In this document: positions 26,915 to 35,488 of the stretch, one piece after another
Layout of the letters: each line of letters opens with the position of its first letter
How positions within the stretch are numbered: position 1 is the first letter of the stretch
Assembly: GCF_003862435.1 (NCBI RefSeq)
Contig: NZ_RHGY01000009.1
Span: forward strand, 1-47,025
DNA length: 47,025 bases
Direction of reading: 5' to 3'
Source: Weissella viridescens
Lineage (GTDB): Bacteria > Bacillota > Bacilli > Lactobacillales > Lactobacillaceae
Program-made: the position numbers and the translations under genes
Notes under the pieces: generated by a model
Database searches by the model: none
What the model was told of the DNA's origin: nothing
The model's input: the letters and a program-made list of their open reading frames with translations, nothing else

Positions 26915-26952
26915 AAAAAAAGACCATCACATAATTGTGATGATCTTTTTTA
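26915..26952. terminator. bidirectional terminator after the bacteriocin-like gene
   Basis: Stem AAAAAGACCATCACA-TAAT-TGTGATGATCTTTTTT with one mismatch, A-run and T-run on either side. It ends the peptide mRNA and also serves the minus-strand gene that stops at 26969. Confidence 0.9.
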
Positions 26953-26968
26953 GTGTTTTAAAACGCAT

Positions 26969-27703
26969 TTAGCGAATTTTCTTACCAGGTAACGTGACCA
27001 AACTCCAGACAAACATAATTACTGGCATAATCAAAACGACCCAGAAACCAATGCCGATAAATTCTGAATAATCGATATTCAAGCTACCCAAAATTGAATT
27101 TTCAAGTTCTTGATAGACCGTGATAATCGCATAAACAATGACACCAAAGTCCACCAATGCAAGTAACATGGCAATTGCCTTAGCAATATAGCTCCGGATT
27201 AATTGTAAAACCATGTATAGGATTGGGCAGATAATCAAGATGTACATCAATATGGTAATCTTGTGCGCATCAATTCCAATCGTGGTCAAATATGCACTGG
27301 AGTTATTCAAAAAATCATACAAGCGAATCGTTCGTTCATCAGTATTTGGTAAATCAATTTGTAAAAATGGCAAGGTAAACAAGGCTAACAAATCGACAAA
27401 CCCAATGATAAACCCAATCACGCTTGTTCGTGAACGTCGTCCACTTGGTTGTGGTGCAGGTTGTTCAACAATGACTTCGGGTTGTTTATCGACCTCTTCT
27501 GGCGCAACCTCAGTCTCTGGTTCTGGTACATCCGTAACAGCATACGTTTGATCATATTTCGCGACCCGCGTCGCTGGTGTCTCTTTTTCTGCCAATTCGT
27601 CTACATTTTGTTGTTGATTTTGCATTAATTCTGCAAGTTCAGCCTCAGTCGGCCGGCGCCCGTACAACTTTTCAAATGCTTCAATTACTTCTTGTTTATT
27701 CAT
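26969..27703 (-). CDS. hypothetical four-helix membrane protein
   Basis: The 244-residue product starts with a short helical motif (VIEAFEKLYGRRPTEAELAEL) that recurs at the N-terminus of several membrane proteins of lactic acid bacteria. An acidic Pro/Glu/Val-rich linker follows (about residues 40-88) and then about four membrane helices (about 93-112, 145-167, 172-195, 213-236). Function is unknown. It lies 47 bases after the secreted protein gene at 27751 and may share its mRNA with that gene and the HxlR regulator. It ends at the bidirectional terminator. Confidence 0.72.
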   Translation of the reverse strand: MNKQEVIEAFEKLYGRRPTEAELAELMQNQQQNVDELAEKETPATRVAKYDQTYAVTDVPEPETEVAPEEVDKQPEVIVEQPAPQPSGRRSRTSVIGFIIGFVDLLALFTLPFLQIDLPNTDERTIRLYDFLNNSSAYLTTIGIDAHKITILMYILIICPILYMVLQLIRSYIAKAIAMLLALVDFGVIVYAIITVYQELENSILGSLNIDYSEFIGIGFWVVLIMPVIMFVWSLVTLPGKKIR

Positions 27704-27750
27704 TTTTTCATACCCCTATCGCGCCTATTTGCAACTTCTCATGTGCCTGA

Positions 27751-28551
27751 TTATTGATATTGGGCAATTAACGCCTTTAATTCAGATTGTGCAGCCGCAT
27801 CTTCAGAAACTTGGAAGGTTTCGTCCGGTGCATATTTAGCCGTGTATTCACCATCATCGTTATACTCACCAAAACCAGTATTAGTTGATGCTGGACTACC
27901 ATTACCTAACTTCAATTCGTAAACAACACCATTATCACCCAGGAGATACTTAGAAATTGGCTTATCAAAATTCATATCAACAGAATAGTTTCCAGCAATT
28001 GAACTTTCAGCTGAAAGATCTTGTTGACCAATCTTGCCTGACTTTGACTTATAGAAGACACAGCCACCCAGTGAATGAATTTTAAACCCGGCTTTACCTG
28101 GATTGTCTTGGTTTTGAACTTGAATTTCACCATCTGGTGAATCCGCATACCAATCACCGCGACCAGCAGCTCCGTGATCAAAATACCAATTCGTTACGGC
28201 CATGTGACCCATTTTGGCCCGTTCACCGGCCCAGTTATTAAAGGCTTGATTGATTTTTTCAGCTTGTGCTGCCGTTAAATTTACGGATGACTGACTGGTA
28301 TGACTCTCGCTCGACATCGTTGCTGAATCCGATGATTCCTGGGCTTGTGATTCCGAAGACGCCTTTGATTCTGACGCCGCCTTACTTGAGGCCTCTGACA
28401 TTGAGCGCTCTTTGGCAGCCAAACTTGAGCTTGAAGCAGACATTTCAACTTTTTGCGCATGATGCTTCGCAAAGGCAGCCCCTGCAAAAACTGAACCTCC
28501 CAATAAAACGACGACTCCTAAAATAACTAACCAAATCTGTTTCTTTTTCAT
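27751..28551 (-). CDS. exported protein with DUF4767-like domain
   Basis: The 266-residue product has a basic start, a hydrophobic helix (about residues 6-28) ending AGAAFAKHH and no lipobox Cys, so it is a signal-peptide or signal-anchor protein. A Ser/Ala/Glu-rich linker spans about 38-90. The folded part (about 95-265, with FNNWAGERAKMGHMAVTNWYF and GKAGFKIHSLGGCVFYKSKSG) resembles DUF4767 domains of lactic acid bacteria; assignment is tentative. GGAG lies seven bases before the start. It is 28 bases downstream of the HxlR gene, so co-expression is likely. Confidence 0.72.
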   Translation of the reverse strand: MKKKQIWLVILGVVVLLGGSVFAGAAFAKHHAQKVEMSASSSSLAAKERSMSEASSKAASESKASSESQAQESSDSATMSSESHTSQSSVNLTAAQAEKINQAFNNWAGERAKMGHMAVTNWYFDHGAAGRGDWYADSPDGEIQVQNQDNPGKAGFKIHSLGGCVFYKSKSGKIGQQDLSAESSIAGNYSVDMNFDKPISKYLLGDNGVVYELKLGNGSPASTNTGFGEYNDDGEYTAKYAPDETFQVSEDAAAQSELKALIAQYQ

Positions 28552-28579
28552 TTCCCAACTCCATACTTCCCTAATTTAT

Positions 28580-28945
28580 TTATACTTCATCTGCGCCATC
28601 ATTGGCACGAGCATGCACCTCATCGGCGTAATCCTCGCCCCAAGCGGCCATTGCTTGAATCACCGGTTTGAATGTTGCCCCAAACTCAGTCATCCGATAT
28701 TCCGTTTTTACGGGAACAACCGGATAGACTGTCTTATGTATAACACCATCTTCTTCTAGTTCTGCTAGCTGCTTAGCTAACATGCGTTTGGAAACATATG
28801 GTAATTTTTCCTGTAATTCAGAAAAGCGTAATACTGTATTCTCAAATAGATGATACAAAATCACACTTTTCCATTTACCCGCAATAAACTGTAACGTATT
28901 CTGCACTGGACAACCCACATCGCAATCATATAATTTACGCATCAT
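28580..28945 (-). CDS. HxlR-family transcriptional regulator
   Basis: The 121-residue winged-helix protein contains the family signature CPVQNTLQFIAGKWKSVILYHL (residues about 12-33) and the recognition helix region KLPYVSKRMLAKQLAELEEDG. HxlR proteins often sense reactive electrophiles or oxidants through an N-terminal Cys; C8 and C12 are present here. It is divergent from the oxidoreductase at 29052, with an imperfect palindrome at 28981-29000 between them, so it probably controls that gene and itself. Confidence 0.9.
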   Translation of the reverse strand: MMRKLYDCDVGCPVQNTLQFIAGKWKSVILYHLFENTVLRFSELQEKLPYVSKRMLAKQLAELEEDGVIHKTVYPVVPVKTEYRMTEFGATFKPVIQAMAAWGEDYADEVHARANDGADEV

Positions 28946-28980
28946 ATTTCCCCCACTACTCTATGATACCATTTTCAGCC

Positions 28981-29000
28981 AGGTGCACAATAATTCACCT
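28981..29000. promoter_or_regulatory. candidate HxlR operator
   Basis: AGGTG...CACCT inverted repeat of 20 bases with partly symmetric centre, in the 106-bp gap between the divergent HxlR and oxidoreductase genes. Confidence 0.55.
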
Positions 29001-29051
29001 CTTCCTATTCATTTAAATAAGTGTAGTATATGAGTTGTCAGGAGGTTTGAT

Positions 29052-30080
29052 ATGAATAATTCAATGAAAGCTGTTGGTTTTTACCAACATTTACCTATTA
29101 CAGACCCAGCGAGTTTTGAAAATGTAACACTCGCCATCCCCACACCCGAAGCACATGACCTACTAGTTGAAGTGCAAGGGGTTTCGGTAAACCCCGTGGA
29201 TACTGGTGTTCGCAAGGGAGGCCGTAAGAATAAATTAGCCCACCCAAAGATTATCGGATGGGATTCCGTCGGAACAGTCACAGCTGTTGGTGATGAGGTA
29301 ACCTTGTTTGCTCCCGGTGATCGTGTTTGGTACGCCGGCGAATTTACAAAGCCCGGTAGTGATGAAGAATTTCAAACAGTCGATGAACGTATTGTTGGCC
29401 ATGCACCCAAGACACTAACTGATCAACAAGCTGCTGCCATCCCATTGGTTGGCTTAACGGCTTATGAAGCTTTATTTGAAAAAATGCATTTGAATTTCAC
29501 TTCCCATAAAGGTGAAAGTATTTTAATCATCAATGGTTCTGGTGGTGTAGGTTCAATGGCCGTGCAGCTTGCCAAACTAGCTGGTTTAACCGTCATTGCG
29601 ACCGCATCCAAGCCTGCTTCAGTCGATTGGGTTAACCAACTGGGCACTGATTATGTCGTGGACCACCATCAGGATTTGGTAAAACAAGTTCGTGACCTTG
29701 GTTTTAAAAATGTGGATTATATTTTGAATCTAAATAATTTGGATGCCCATTGGCAAGAAATTGCTGAATTAATTCGTCCCGACGGGATGATTGCGGCAAC
29801 AACTGAAAATCATCGTTTAATTGACTTACAAGCGTTAACCAAGAAGCGTGCAACGTTTGCTTGGGAATGGATGTATAGTAAGTCATATTACCAAACTGAT
29901 AATATGATTACGCAACATGATATTTTGGATCATATTGCCCAGTTATATAACGACAAAGCGCTCCAACCAATAGATACTGTACATTATCAACCCATTAATG
30001 CTGAGAATATGCGTAAAGCGCATGCCGATGTTGAATCCGGGCATATGGTTGGTAAAGTAAGTCTCACTAATTGGTCATAA
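29052..30080 (+). CDS. NAD(P)H-dependent oxidoreductase, zinc-type ADH/quinone reductase family
   Basis: The 342-residue medium-chain dehydrogenase/reductase has an N-terminal GroES-like domain (HDLLVEVQGVSVNPVDTGVRKG near residues 35-56). A Rossmann fold follows with the NAD(P) motif NGSGGVGSMAVQLAKLAG at about 157-174. The usual zinc-ligand cysteines of alcohol dehydrogenases are absent, so it belongs with quinone-reductase-like members. AGGAGG lies six bases before the start. The divergent HxlR gene suggests induction by electrophiles or quinones; the substrate is unknown. Confidence 0.88.
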   Translation: MNNSMKAVGFYQHLPITDPASFENVTLAIPTPEAHDLLVEVQGVSVNPVDTGVRKGGRKNKLAHPKIIGWDSVGTVTAVGDEVTLFAPGDRVWYAGEFTKPGSDEEFQTVDERIVGHAPKTLTDQQAAAIPLVGLTAYEALFEKMHLNFTSHKGESILIINGSGGVGSMAVQLAKLAGLTVIATASKPASVDWVNQLGTDYVVDHHQDLVKQVRDLGFKNVDYILNLNNLDAHWQEIAELIRPDGMIAATTENHRLIDLQALTKKRATFAWEWMYSKSYYQTDNMITQHDILDHIAQLYNDKALQPIDTVHYQPINAENMRKAHADVESGHMVGKVSLTNWS

Positions 30081-30092
30081 TTTAAATTAAAC

Positions 30093-30122
30093 GGCGTCCC
30101 AAATATGGGTCGCCTTATTTTA
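30093..30122 (+). terminator. terminator after the oxidoreductase
   Basis: GGCGtCCC-AAATAT-GGGtCGCC (one mismatch) followed by TTATTTTATT. Confidence 0.78.
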
Positions 30123-30201
30123 TTCAGGTATCCCATATTTATTTACGCTCTCATTTCGTATAGAATAGTATGATGACGATTGGAAGGAGGGCGTAACGAA
30201 C

Positions 30202-31068
30202 ATGCGGAAATATATGAAGAAATTCATGAATAGCTCAGCAATGCAGACCATTATTGATTATTGTACCCGTATTTATTTGGGTTATTCGAGTGCAGCCATT
30301 ACGTATTACGCCCTGCTCGCCATTTTACCGACCTTAATTGTCGCTGGTAACTTACTATCGATTCTCAATTTAAATTTAAATAATGTTATGCATTTTCTCA
30401 ATCATTCACTGCCCCCGTCTGCATTAACGATTATCCGCCCTATTATTAAATCAATTTTGACGCAGCATAATCTAGGTGGTTTCTCAATCTCACTGATTGT
30501 CATGCTCTGGACGATGTCCCGCATGGTTGCATCCATCCGTATCTCTCAAAATACAATCTATGGGGTCAAACCCAAGCATATTGCCATTATTGATCAGTTC
30601 GTTTCCTTTTTCTGGCTCATCTTGATTCTTGGCATTATTGCGGCATTGCTAATGTTCGCGGCTTTCGGATCAAGCATTTTAGATGCTCTACCACTAAGAG
30701 AAAACACGATTCAACATATCAACGCCTCGCGTCCCTACATCGTTGCGATTGGGCTATTTATCGGGGTCAGTCTCTTTAATTGGTTGCTCCCTGCTAAGAA
30801 ACCCTGGTTACCTTGGGCGCTCTTAGGAACCTTCCTGGAAGTTTCTGCATTCATGCTCTTAACGCAAGCCTTTAGTGTTTACGTTTCGGTTATCGCAAAA
30901 GCCTATTCCTTCTACCAAGCGATTGGTTCTGTGATTGTTGCTATGTTGTGGCTCAACTTCATGGCGTTAATTAGTAATATCTGTACGATTATCACGGCCA
31001 TTCTAAATGATTTTTGGCCAGGTACTTCTTTACGCCGGCGTTCACCATTCCAAGCCCGGGTAAAGTAA
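30202..31068 (+). CDS. YihY/BrkB-family inner membrane protein
   Basis: The 288-residue protein has about six membrane helices (near residues 30-55, 90-115, 128-155, 175-195, 205-230, 240-268). It carries the family-typical segments SSAAITYYALLAILPTL and AIGSVIVAMLWLNFMALISNI. The family, once called RNase BN or BrkB, is widespread and its function is not settled. AAGGAGGG lies 11 bases before the start. It stands alone between two terminators. Confidence 0.88.
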   Translation: MRKYMKKFMNSSAMQTIIDYCTRIYLGYSSAAITYYALLAILPTLIVAGNLLSILNLNLNNVMHFLNHSLPPSALTIIRPIIKSILTQHNLGGFSISLIVMLWTMSRMVASIRISQNTIYGVKPKHIAIIDQFVSFFWLILILGIIAALLMFAAFGSSILDALPLRENTIQHINASRPYIVAIGLFIGVSLFNWLLPAKKPWLPWALLGTFLEVSAFMLLTQAFSVYVSVIAKAYSFYQAIGSVIVAMLWLNFMALISNICTIITAILNDFWPGTSLRRRSPFQARVK

Positions 31069-31187
31069 ACAAATTTAAGTTCTATTTCAGCCCTACTTAT
31101 CAAATGTTTAAGCTAACGGCGTTATATTATATTCATACCTAATTAAGAGAAAAGCAACCCATACTTTTTTCATAAACCTACTCCTAT

Positions 31188-31228
31188 AAAAAGAACACCA
31201 GGTGCCCACCTGGCGTTCTTTTTTTTAC
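31188..31228 (+). terminator. terminator after the YihY/BrkB gene
   Basis: AAAGAACaCCAGGTG-C-CACCTGGcGTTCTTT stem followed by eight T residues. It is about 120 bases beyond the stop codon; the DNA between shows no gene. Confidence 0.88.
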
Positions 31229-31242
31229 ACAATTTTGCAAAA

Positions 31243-31272
31243 AGAAAAACACCTGCCAATGGCAGGTGTTTT
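31243..31272 (-). terminator. terminator after uppP
   Basis: Perfect 12-bp stem AAAACACCTGCC with complement and 3-base loop, T-run on the minus strand, immediately past the uppP stop. Confidence 0.9.
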
Positions 31273-31279
31273 CGTTTAA

Positions 31280-32119
31280 TTAGGCTTTAATGACACCAAC
31301 TAAGATCAAGGCGATAACTAAGATACCAACCGCAATTCGGTAGTATCCAAAGGCCTTAAAGTCGTTCTTCTTAACATAGTCAAGCAAGAACTTAATGGCG
31401 ATATAGGCAACAACCCATGAAACCATGAATCCGACGAACAATACTCCTGATTGAATCATGGTGAAGCTACCGCCCTTAAGGAAGTAACTACCAAGCTTCA
31501 ATACCGCAATACCGAACATCATTGGAATACTCATGAAGAATGAGAACTCCGTTGCCACGAAACGAGAAGCACCCAAGAGCAAAGCTCCTAAGATGGTTGC
31601 CCCTGAACGTGATGTTCCAGGAATAATGGCAAGCACTTGGAAGAATCCAATGAACAAGGCCATCTTGTAACTCATGGCATTCAAATCAGTCAACCATGGT
31701 TGCTTATCAGCTAAGTAATTTTCAATAATGATAAACAAGAAACCATAAAGGATCAACATTGCAGCAACAACCCAAACGTTGTCGCCCATGTAATCATTCA
31801 AGGCTAACCCAATAATCGCTGAAGGCAACACTCCCACGATTACCTTTGACCACAAACGCCAAGTTTGATTTTTCTCAACTTGCGTCTTAGAGCGGGCAAA
31901 TGGGTTCAGCTTATTGAAGTAGAGCTGTAGCACGGCCATAATTGCTCCAAGTTGAATCACATATTCATACATGTGCGTGAAGGCCTTCGTCCAAACCGCT
32001 CCACCAGGAATTCCCATCAGTGAGTCGGCGATAATAATATGCCCTGTTGATGAAATTGGTAGGAATTCAGTAATTCCTTCGACAATTCCAATAATAAAGG
32101 ACTTTAAAAGTTCAATCAT
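31280..32119 (-). CDS. uppP: undecaprenyl-diphosphatase UppP/BacA
   Basis: The 279-residue membrane enzyme dephosphorylates undecaprenyl diphosphate to recycle the carrier for wall synthesis and gives bacitracin tolerance. The two signature regions are present: GIVEGITEFLPISSTGHIII (residues about 11-30) and the second motif PGTSRSGATILGALLLG (about 167-183). About eight helices. AGGAG lies eight bases before the start. It is single-gene and divergent from pspC, another envelope-stress gene. Confidence 0.96.
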   Translation of the reverse strand: MIELLKSFIIGIVEGITEFLPISSTGHIIIADSLMGIPGGAVWTKAFTHMYEYVIQLGAIMAVLQLYFNKLNPFARSKTQVEKNQTWRLWSKVIVGVLPSAIIGLALNDYMGDNVWVVAAMLILYGFLFIIIENYLADKQPWLTDLNAMSYKMALFIGFFQVLAIIPGTSRSGATILGALLLGASRFVATEFSFFMSIPMMFGIAVLKLGSYFLKGGSFTMIQSGVLFVGFMVSWVVAYIAIKFLLDYVKKNDFKAFGYYRIAVGILVIALILVGVIKA

Positions 32120-32209
32120 AAGTTATCTCCTATATTTACTTAACACTAACATACCAAAATTTTTCTGCTAGCAAAACCCTTATCCAGTTTTTTTAATGCT
32201 TTTTAAATT

Positions 32210-32241
32210 AGCGTATAATATTCCTTGCAATGTTATACGCT
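32210..32241. promoter_or_regulatory. inverted repeat in the pspC control region
   Basis: AGCGTATAA (32210-32218) and its exact complement TTATACGCT (32233-32241) are separated by 14 bases and bracket the -35 box of the pspC promoter. Half-sites about two helical turns apart suit a dimeric response regulator. Confidence 0.6.
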
Positions 32242-32253
32242 GTACAGTATAAT
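32225..32253 (+). promoter_or_regulatory. pspC promoter
   Basis: -35 TTGCAA (32225-32230), 17-base spacer, perfect -10 TATAAT (32248-32253), giving a leader of about 35 bases. Confidence 0.78.
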
Positions 32254-32295
32254 TTTATGTATAAACTAAACATATATGAAATAGGAGAAAATATT

Positions 32296-32538
32296 ATGAA
32301 GAAGAAGTTATATAAGTCAGACAATCGTGTCCTCGCCGGAGTACTTGGTGGAATCGCCAACTACCTAAACGTTGACCCAACCGTCATTCGTGTCATCTTT
32401 GTGATTCTAACAATGCTTACAAGCATTGTTCCCTGTGTGATTTTCTATGTAATTGCCGCAATGATTATGCCCGATATGCCTAACTTCTCACAATATGAAC
32501 GTGAAGATGTTACGCCTAACCAAGACGACGAAATCTAA
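32296..32538 (+). CDS. pspC: PspC-domain membrane protein
   Basis: The 80-residue protein starts MKKKLYKSDNRVLAGVLGGI, then ANYLNVDPTVIRVIFVIL. That is the PspC domain with one strong membrane segment (about residues 33-60) and a hydrophilic acidic tail. Relatives act in envelope-stress responses, such as LiaRS-controlled PspC proteins in Firmicutes. The ATG at 32296 follows AGGAGA at seven bases; a longer frame from 32230 would start inside the promoter. An inverted repeat over its promoter suggests specific control. Confidence 0.9.
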   Translation: MKKKLYKSDNRVLAGVLGGIANYLNVDPTVIRVIFVILTMLTSIVPCVIFYVIAAMIMPDMPNFSQYEREDVTPNQDDEI

Positions 32539-32545
32539 TAAAACG

Positions 32546-32585
32546 AAAAGCACTGCCGAGCTTATGCTTGGCAGTGCTTTTTTTA
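32546..32585. terminator. bidirectional terminator between pspC and the LCP gene
   Basis: AAAAGCACTGCCgAGC-TTAT-GCTtGGCAGTGCTTTTTTT. The minus-strand LCP stop codon lies at its right edge, so both converging genes use it. Confidence 0.9.
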
Positions 32586-33701
32586 TGGTGTTGGTAAGCC
32601 ACTTTGGGCAAGGTCCATTTCATCAACGTCCCCACCGTAGAGCGGCCCAGTTTCTGCAGGTTTCAAATCCAACGCTTTCCGCAATTGATTCGTCACCGGT
32701 TGCTTAACTTCAGTACTAATGAATTCCGAAGAACCCCGTTTTGTGTCATACGTTTGACCCGTCAAATGACCAGTTTTAATCGACTTAGCTGCTAACAAGT
32801 AGTTACCGCTAATTTGTTCGATGTCTTGTGAAGATAAATCAGTCTTCACAGATTGACTGACAGCTGAAATAAAATCAGCATCTGCTAGCCGAAGAGGGTT
32901 CGACAAAGCCTTCTTGGCAATTCCTTGTATAACTAATCGTTGCCGTGCTTGGCGGCCATAGTCACCTGATGGATCTTGATAACGCATGCGTGAAAAGGCT
33001 AGCGCTGCTTTCCCATCCATCCGATCATATGAATGGGTCACATCATTCTTACCCGTGTGCGTAAAGTGTGATGAGCCTTTTTTGAACTTATACAAATTCC
33101 CGGGATCACTATGGGCCGTTTCAGGATTGAATTCAAAGGTTAGTGGTGAAACCACCTGAATGCCACCTAACTCATTCACAACCTGCTCCAACCCCCGCAT
33201 ATTCACAATCGCATAGTAATCAATTGGTACGTTCAACCACCGTTGCACCGTCTGAATCGATGTTTTGGCTGATCCATACTCATACGCTGAATTCAGCTTA
33301 GCCGGAAATTCATGTTCGTAGCCGACCGGCGCGACAATACTATCACGTGGTAGTGACACCAGTGTCGTGGTCTTCTGTTCAGGATTCACAACCGCTAACA
33401 TCAAAGAATCCGTCCGTCCCTTATAGTTACGCCCGAATTCTCCTGTATCTGTCCCCATTAATAAAATAGAAAACGGTTTGCGTTGCTTTAGGAGTTTACT
33501 CCCGTTGCGCGATTTTTTCACGTGCGCCGGTTGATAGGCTTGATTCATCGCACGATTAGCATTGATTAGCGTATGTATACCAAACCCTACGCCAATCGCC
33601 ATCATTATCAACGTTACCGCTAACACAATGTTGCGTTCCCGATACGCCGACTTAATATAACGTGGTCCACGGACAACACGTCGTTTCTTTCTATCTGACA
33701 T
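32583..33701 (-). CDS. LytR-CpsA-Psr (LCP) family protein
   Basis: The 372-residue protein has a basic cytoplasmic start, one membrane helix (about residues 25-45) and an extracellular LCP domain (about 75-255). Visible LCP blocks are FSILLMGTDTG, GRTDSLMLAVVNPEQK, TLVSLPRDS, and the arginine-containing KAALAFSRMRYQDPSGDYGR. LCP enzymes transfer teichoic acid or capsule polymers from lipid carriers to peptidoglycan. Start supported by GAGGGGG upstream. Its neighbours uppP and pspC are also envelope genes. Confidence 0.93.
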   Translation of the reverse strand: MSDRKKRRVVRGPRYIKSAYRERNIVLAVTLIMMAIGVGFGIHTLINANRAMNQAYQPAHVKKSRNGSKLLKQRKPFSILLMGTDTGEFGRNYKGRTDSLMLAVVNPEQKTTTLVSLPRDSIVAPVGYEHEFPAKLNSAYEYGSAKTSIQTVQRWLNVPIDYYAIVNMRGLEQVVNELGGIQVVSPLTFEFNPETAHSDPGNLYKFKKGSSHFTHTGKNDVTHSYDRMDGKAALAFSRMRYQDPSGDYGRQARQRLVIQGIAKKALSNPLRLADADFISAVSQSVKTDLSSQDIEQISGNYLLAAKSIKTGHLTGQTYDTKRGSSEFISTEVKQPVTNQLRKALDLKPAETGPLYGGDVDEMDLAQSGLPTP

Positions 33702-33730
33702 GCATGGTGCCCCCTCGCTACATCATCATC

Positions 33731-34687
33731 TTAGACAGCCACTGGGGCCTTAATTGACTTGCTTGGATGATAATTCTTAATCTTAATATCATCCATTGTG
33801 TAATCAAAAATCGATTTAACATCTGGATTCAACCAAAGTTCAGGTAACTCTGCCATTGGGCGTGCCAATTGTTCTTCCACTTGTTCCACGTGGTTATTGT
33901 AGATGTGAGCATCTCCCAAGGTATGCACAAATTCACCGGCTTCATAACCCGTTTGCGCAGCTACCATATGTAGCAACAAGGAGTATGAGGCAATGTTAAA
34001 AGGCACACCGAGAAACATATCAGCTGAACGTTGGTACAATTGCAAACTGATCTTTCCATCAGCAACATAGAATTGGAACAAGGCGTGACATGGTGGCAAA
34101 GCTTGCGTTGGAATAGCTTCGGGATTCCATGCCGTTACGATTAAACGACGAGAATCCGGATGTGTTTTAATTTGGTCAATCACATCAGCCATTTGGTCAA
34201 TAAAGCCACCTTGAACTTTCTTCCAGTGACGCCATTGCGCACCATACACATCACCAAGTTCACCAAATTCAGCGGCAAAATCATCATCTGACAAAATCTT
34301 GTCGACGAAAATTTGGTGTTGTTGATCATATTCAGCCGCAAATTCGTCATCAACTAGCGCTCGGCGTCCAAAATCCGTCATATCTGGACCAGTATAGCTA
34401 TCTGATTCAACCCAGTTTTTAAAGGCCCATTCATCCCAAATATGATTGTTGTTTTCCAGTAAGAATTTAATATTGGTATTTCCTTGAAGGAACCACAATA
34501 ATTCACTTTTAATAAGCTTAAATGGCACACGTTTAGTGGTCAGTAGCGGAAAACCTTCTGCCATATCAAAACGCATCTGACGGCCTAAAACTGAACGTGT
34601 TCCTGTTCCAGTCCGGTCCGTTTTTACAGCACCATTTTCTAAAATATCTTGGAGTGTATCCAAGTAAGCTTGTTCATTCTGGCTCAT
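33731..34687 (-). CDS. thyA: thymidylate synthase
   Basis: The 318-residue enzyme converts dUMP to dTMP with methylene-tetrahydrofolate. Conserved parts: [13 protein letters not shown], the active-site Cys in [33 protein letters not shown] and [11 protein letters not shown]. It is about 50 residues longer than E. coli ThyA because of the insert around residues 85-145, as in other lactic acid bacteria. Its start overlaps the dCMP deaminase stop by four bases, coupling dUMP supply to dTMP synthesis. Confidence 0.97.
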   Translation of the reverse strand: MSQNEQAYLDTLQDILENGAVKTDRTGTGTRSVLGRQMRFDMAEGFPLLTTKRVPFKLIKSELLWFLQGNTNIKFLLENNNHIWDEWAFKNWVESDSYTGPDMTDFGRRALVDDEFAAEYDQQHQIFVDKILSDDDFAAEFGELGDVYGAQWRHWKKVQGGFIDQMADVIDQIKTHPDSRRLIVTAWNPEAIPTQALPPCHALFQFYVADGKISLQLYQRSADMFLGVPFNIASYSLLLHMVAAQTGYEAGEFVHTLGDAHIYNNHVEQVEEQLARPMAELPELWLNPDVKSIFDYTMDDIKIKNYHPSKSIKAPVAV

Positions 34688-35181
34688 TCCGTATCTCCTT
34701 GCGTTGTGTCAATATACTTTTCAAAGTGTAACTTTTCAATATCATCTGCCGTAATCGTCACTTGCTCTAAAGCCACATGCTTTTCATCAATCAAGGTCAT
34801 GGCAAAATCATCATTGCGATAGTTACGTAAATAATTAATTTTCTTAATCCCAGCCTGCAACAATAGCTTTGTACAGTAAACACATGGGAAATCTGTAACA
34901 TAAATTTCAGCATCGTCAGATGAAATGCCCATTTTAGCCATTTGCATCAACGCATTTTGTTCAGCATGCACGGCCCGGATACAATGACCGTCAACCATCA
35001 AATCACCGACTTCATCACAGTGTGGGGTTCCTGAAACTGATCCATTATAGCCACTAGCTATAATCCGTCCATCTTTAACAATGACTGCCCCGACTTGGAG
35101 TCGCGTGCAGGTTCCACGTGATGCTAACATCACAGCTTGCAACATAAAATAGGTTGGCCAGGCAATTCGCTTTTCAGTCAT
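34684..35181 (-). CDS. comEB: dCMP deaminase, ComEB family
   Basis: The 165-residue zinc enzyme deaminates dCMP to dUMP. The HAE motif ([14 protein letters not shown]) and PCxxC motif ([11 protein letters not shown]) supply the zinc ligands and catalytic Glu. It is named comEB in Bacillus, where it sits in the com operon; here it is joined to thyA by a four-base overlap, which fits a dCMP-dUMP-dTMP route. AGGTGGAG precedes the start. An additional 62-codon frame upstream (to 35362) is not considered a gene. Confidence 0.92.
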   Translation of the reverse strand: MTEKRIAWPTYFMLQAVMLASRGTCTRLQVGAVIVKDGRIIASGYNGSVSGTPHCDEVGDLMVDGHCIRAVHAEQNALMQMAKMGISSDDAEIYVTDFPCVYCTKLLLQAGIKKINYLRNYRNDDFAMTLIDEKHVALEQVTITADDIEKLHFEKYIDTTQGDTE

Positions 35182-35384
35182 TTCTCCACCTCAAATTATT
35201 TCTAACTCCCATCATACCGCATTCATAACCATAATAAAATCGTTCAATTTGGACCAACTGACGTTTCAGCATTACTAGTCGCAGTCCTGGGCAAAAGATA
35301 GGGCTAATTTCTTTTTCTTTCGTTTTTTTCAAAAATTGCATTAAAGAGATTAATAAATTCATTTAATAAAAACTCTCTTTCTTA

Positions 35385-35404
35385 TTTACCATAATTATGG
35401 TAAA
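35385..35404. promoter_or_regulatory. perfect 20-bp palindrome upstream of veg
   Basis: TTTACCATAATTATGGTAAA reads identically on both strands. It is followed by A-rich, not T-rich, DNA on the plus strand, so an operator is more likely than a terminator. It ends 13 bases before the candidate veg -35 box. Confidence 0.6.
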
Positions 35405-35417
35405 ATAAAAAAAGGCC

Positions 35418-35445
35418 TTGTCGTACATAAAATTCAGGCTATACG
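35418..35445 (+). promoter_or_regulatory. candidate veg promoter
   Basis: TTGTCG (35418-35423), 16-base spacer and TATACG (35440-35445). Both boxes are moderate matches. Confidence 0.45.
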
Positions 35446-35447
35446 TA

Positions 35448-35488
35448 GTCTCGATCTCATTTGTCGAGAGAAGGCGAGATTGTCTCGC
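35448..35488 (+). promoter_or_regulatory. paired hairpins in the veg leader
   Basis: Two stem-loops follow each other: TCTCGA...TCGAGA (about 35449-35467) and CGAGA-TTG-TCTCG (about 35474-35486). The arms share the TCTCG/CGAGA core, so alternative pairing between them is possible. They end close to the veg ribosome site AAGGAAG. Confidence 0.55.

Noticed and set aside
35174-35362. 62-codon minus-strand open frame before comEB
   Set aside because: It overlaps the comEB start in another frame, lacks a ribosome site and shows no recognisable motif.
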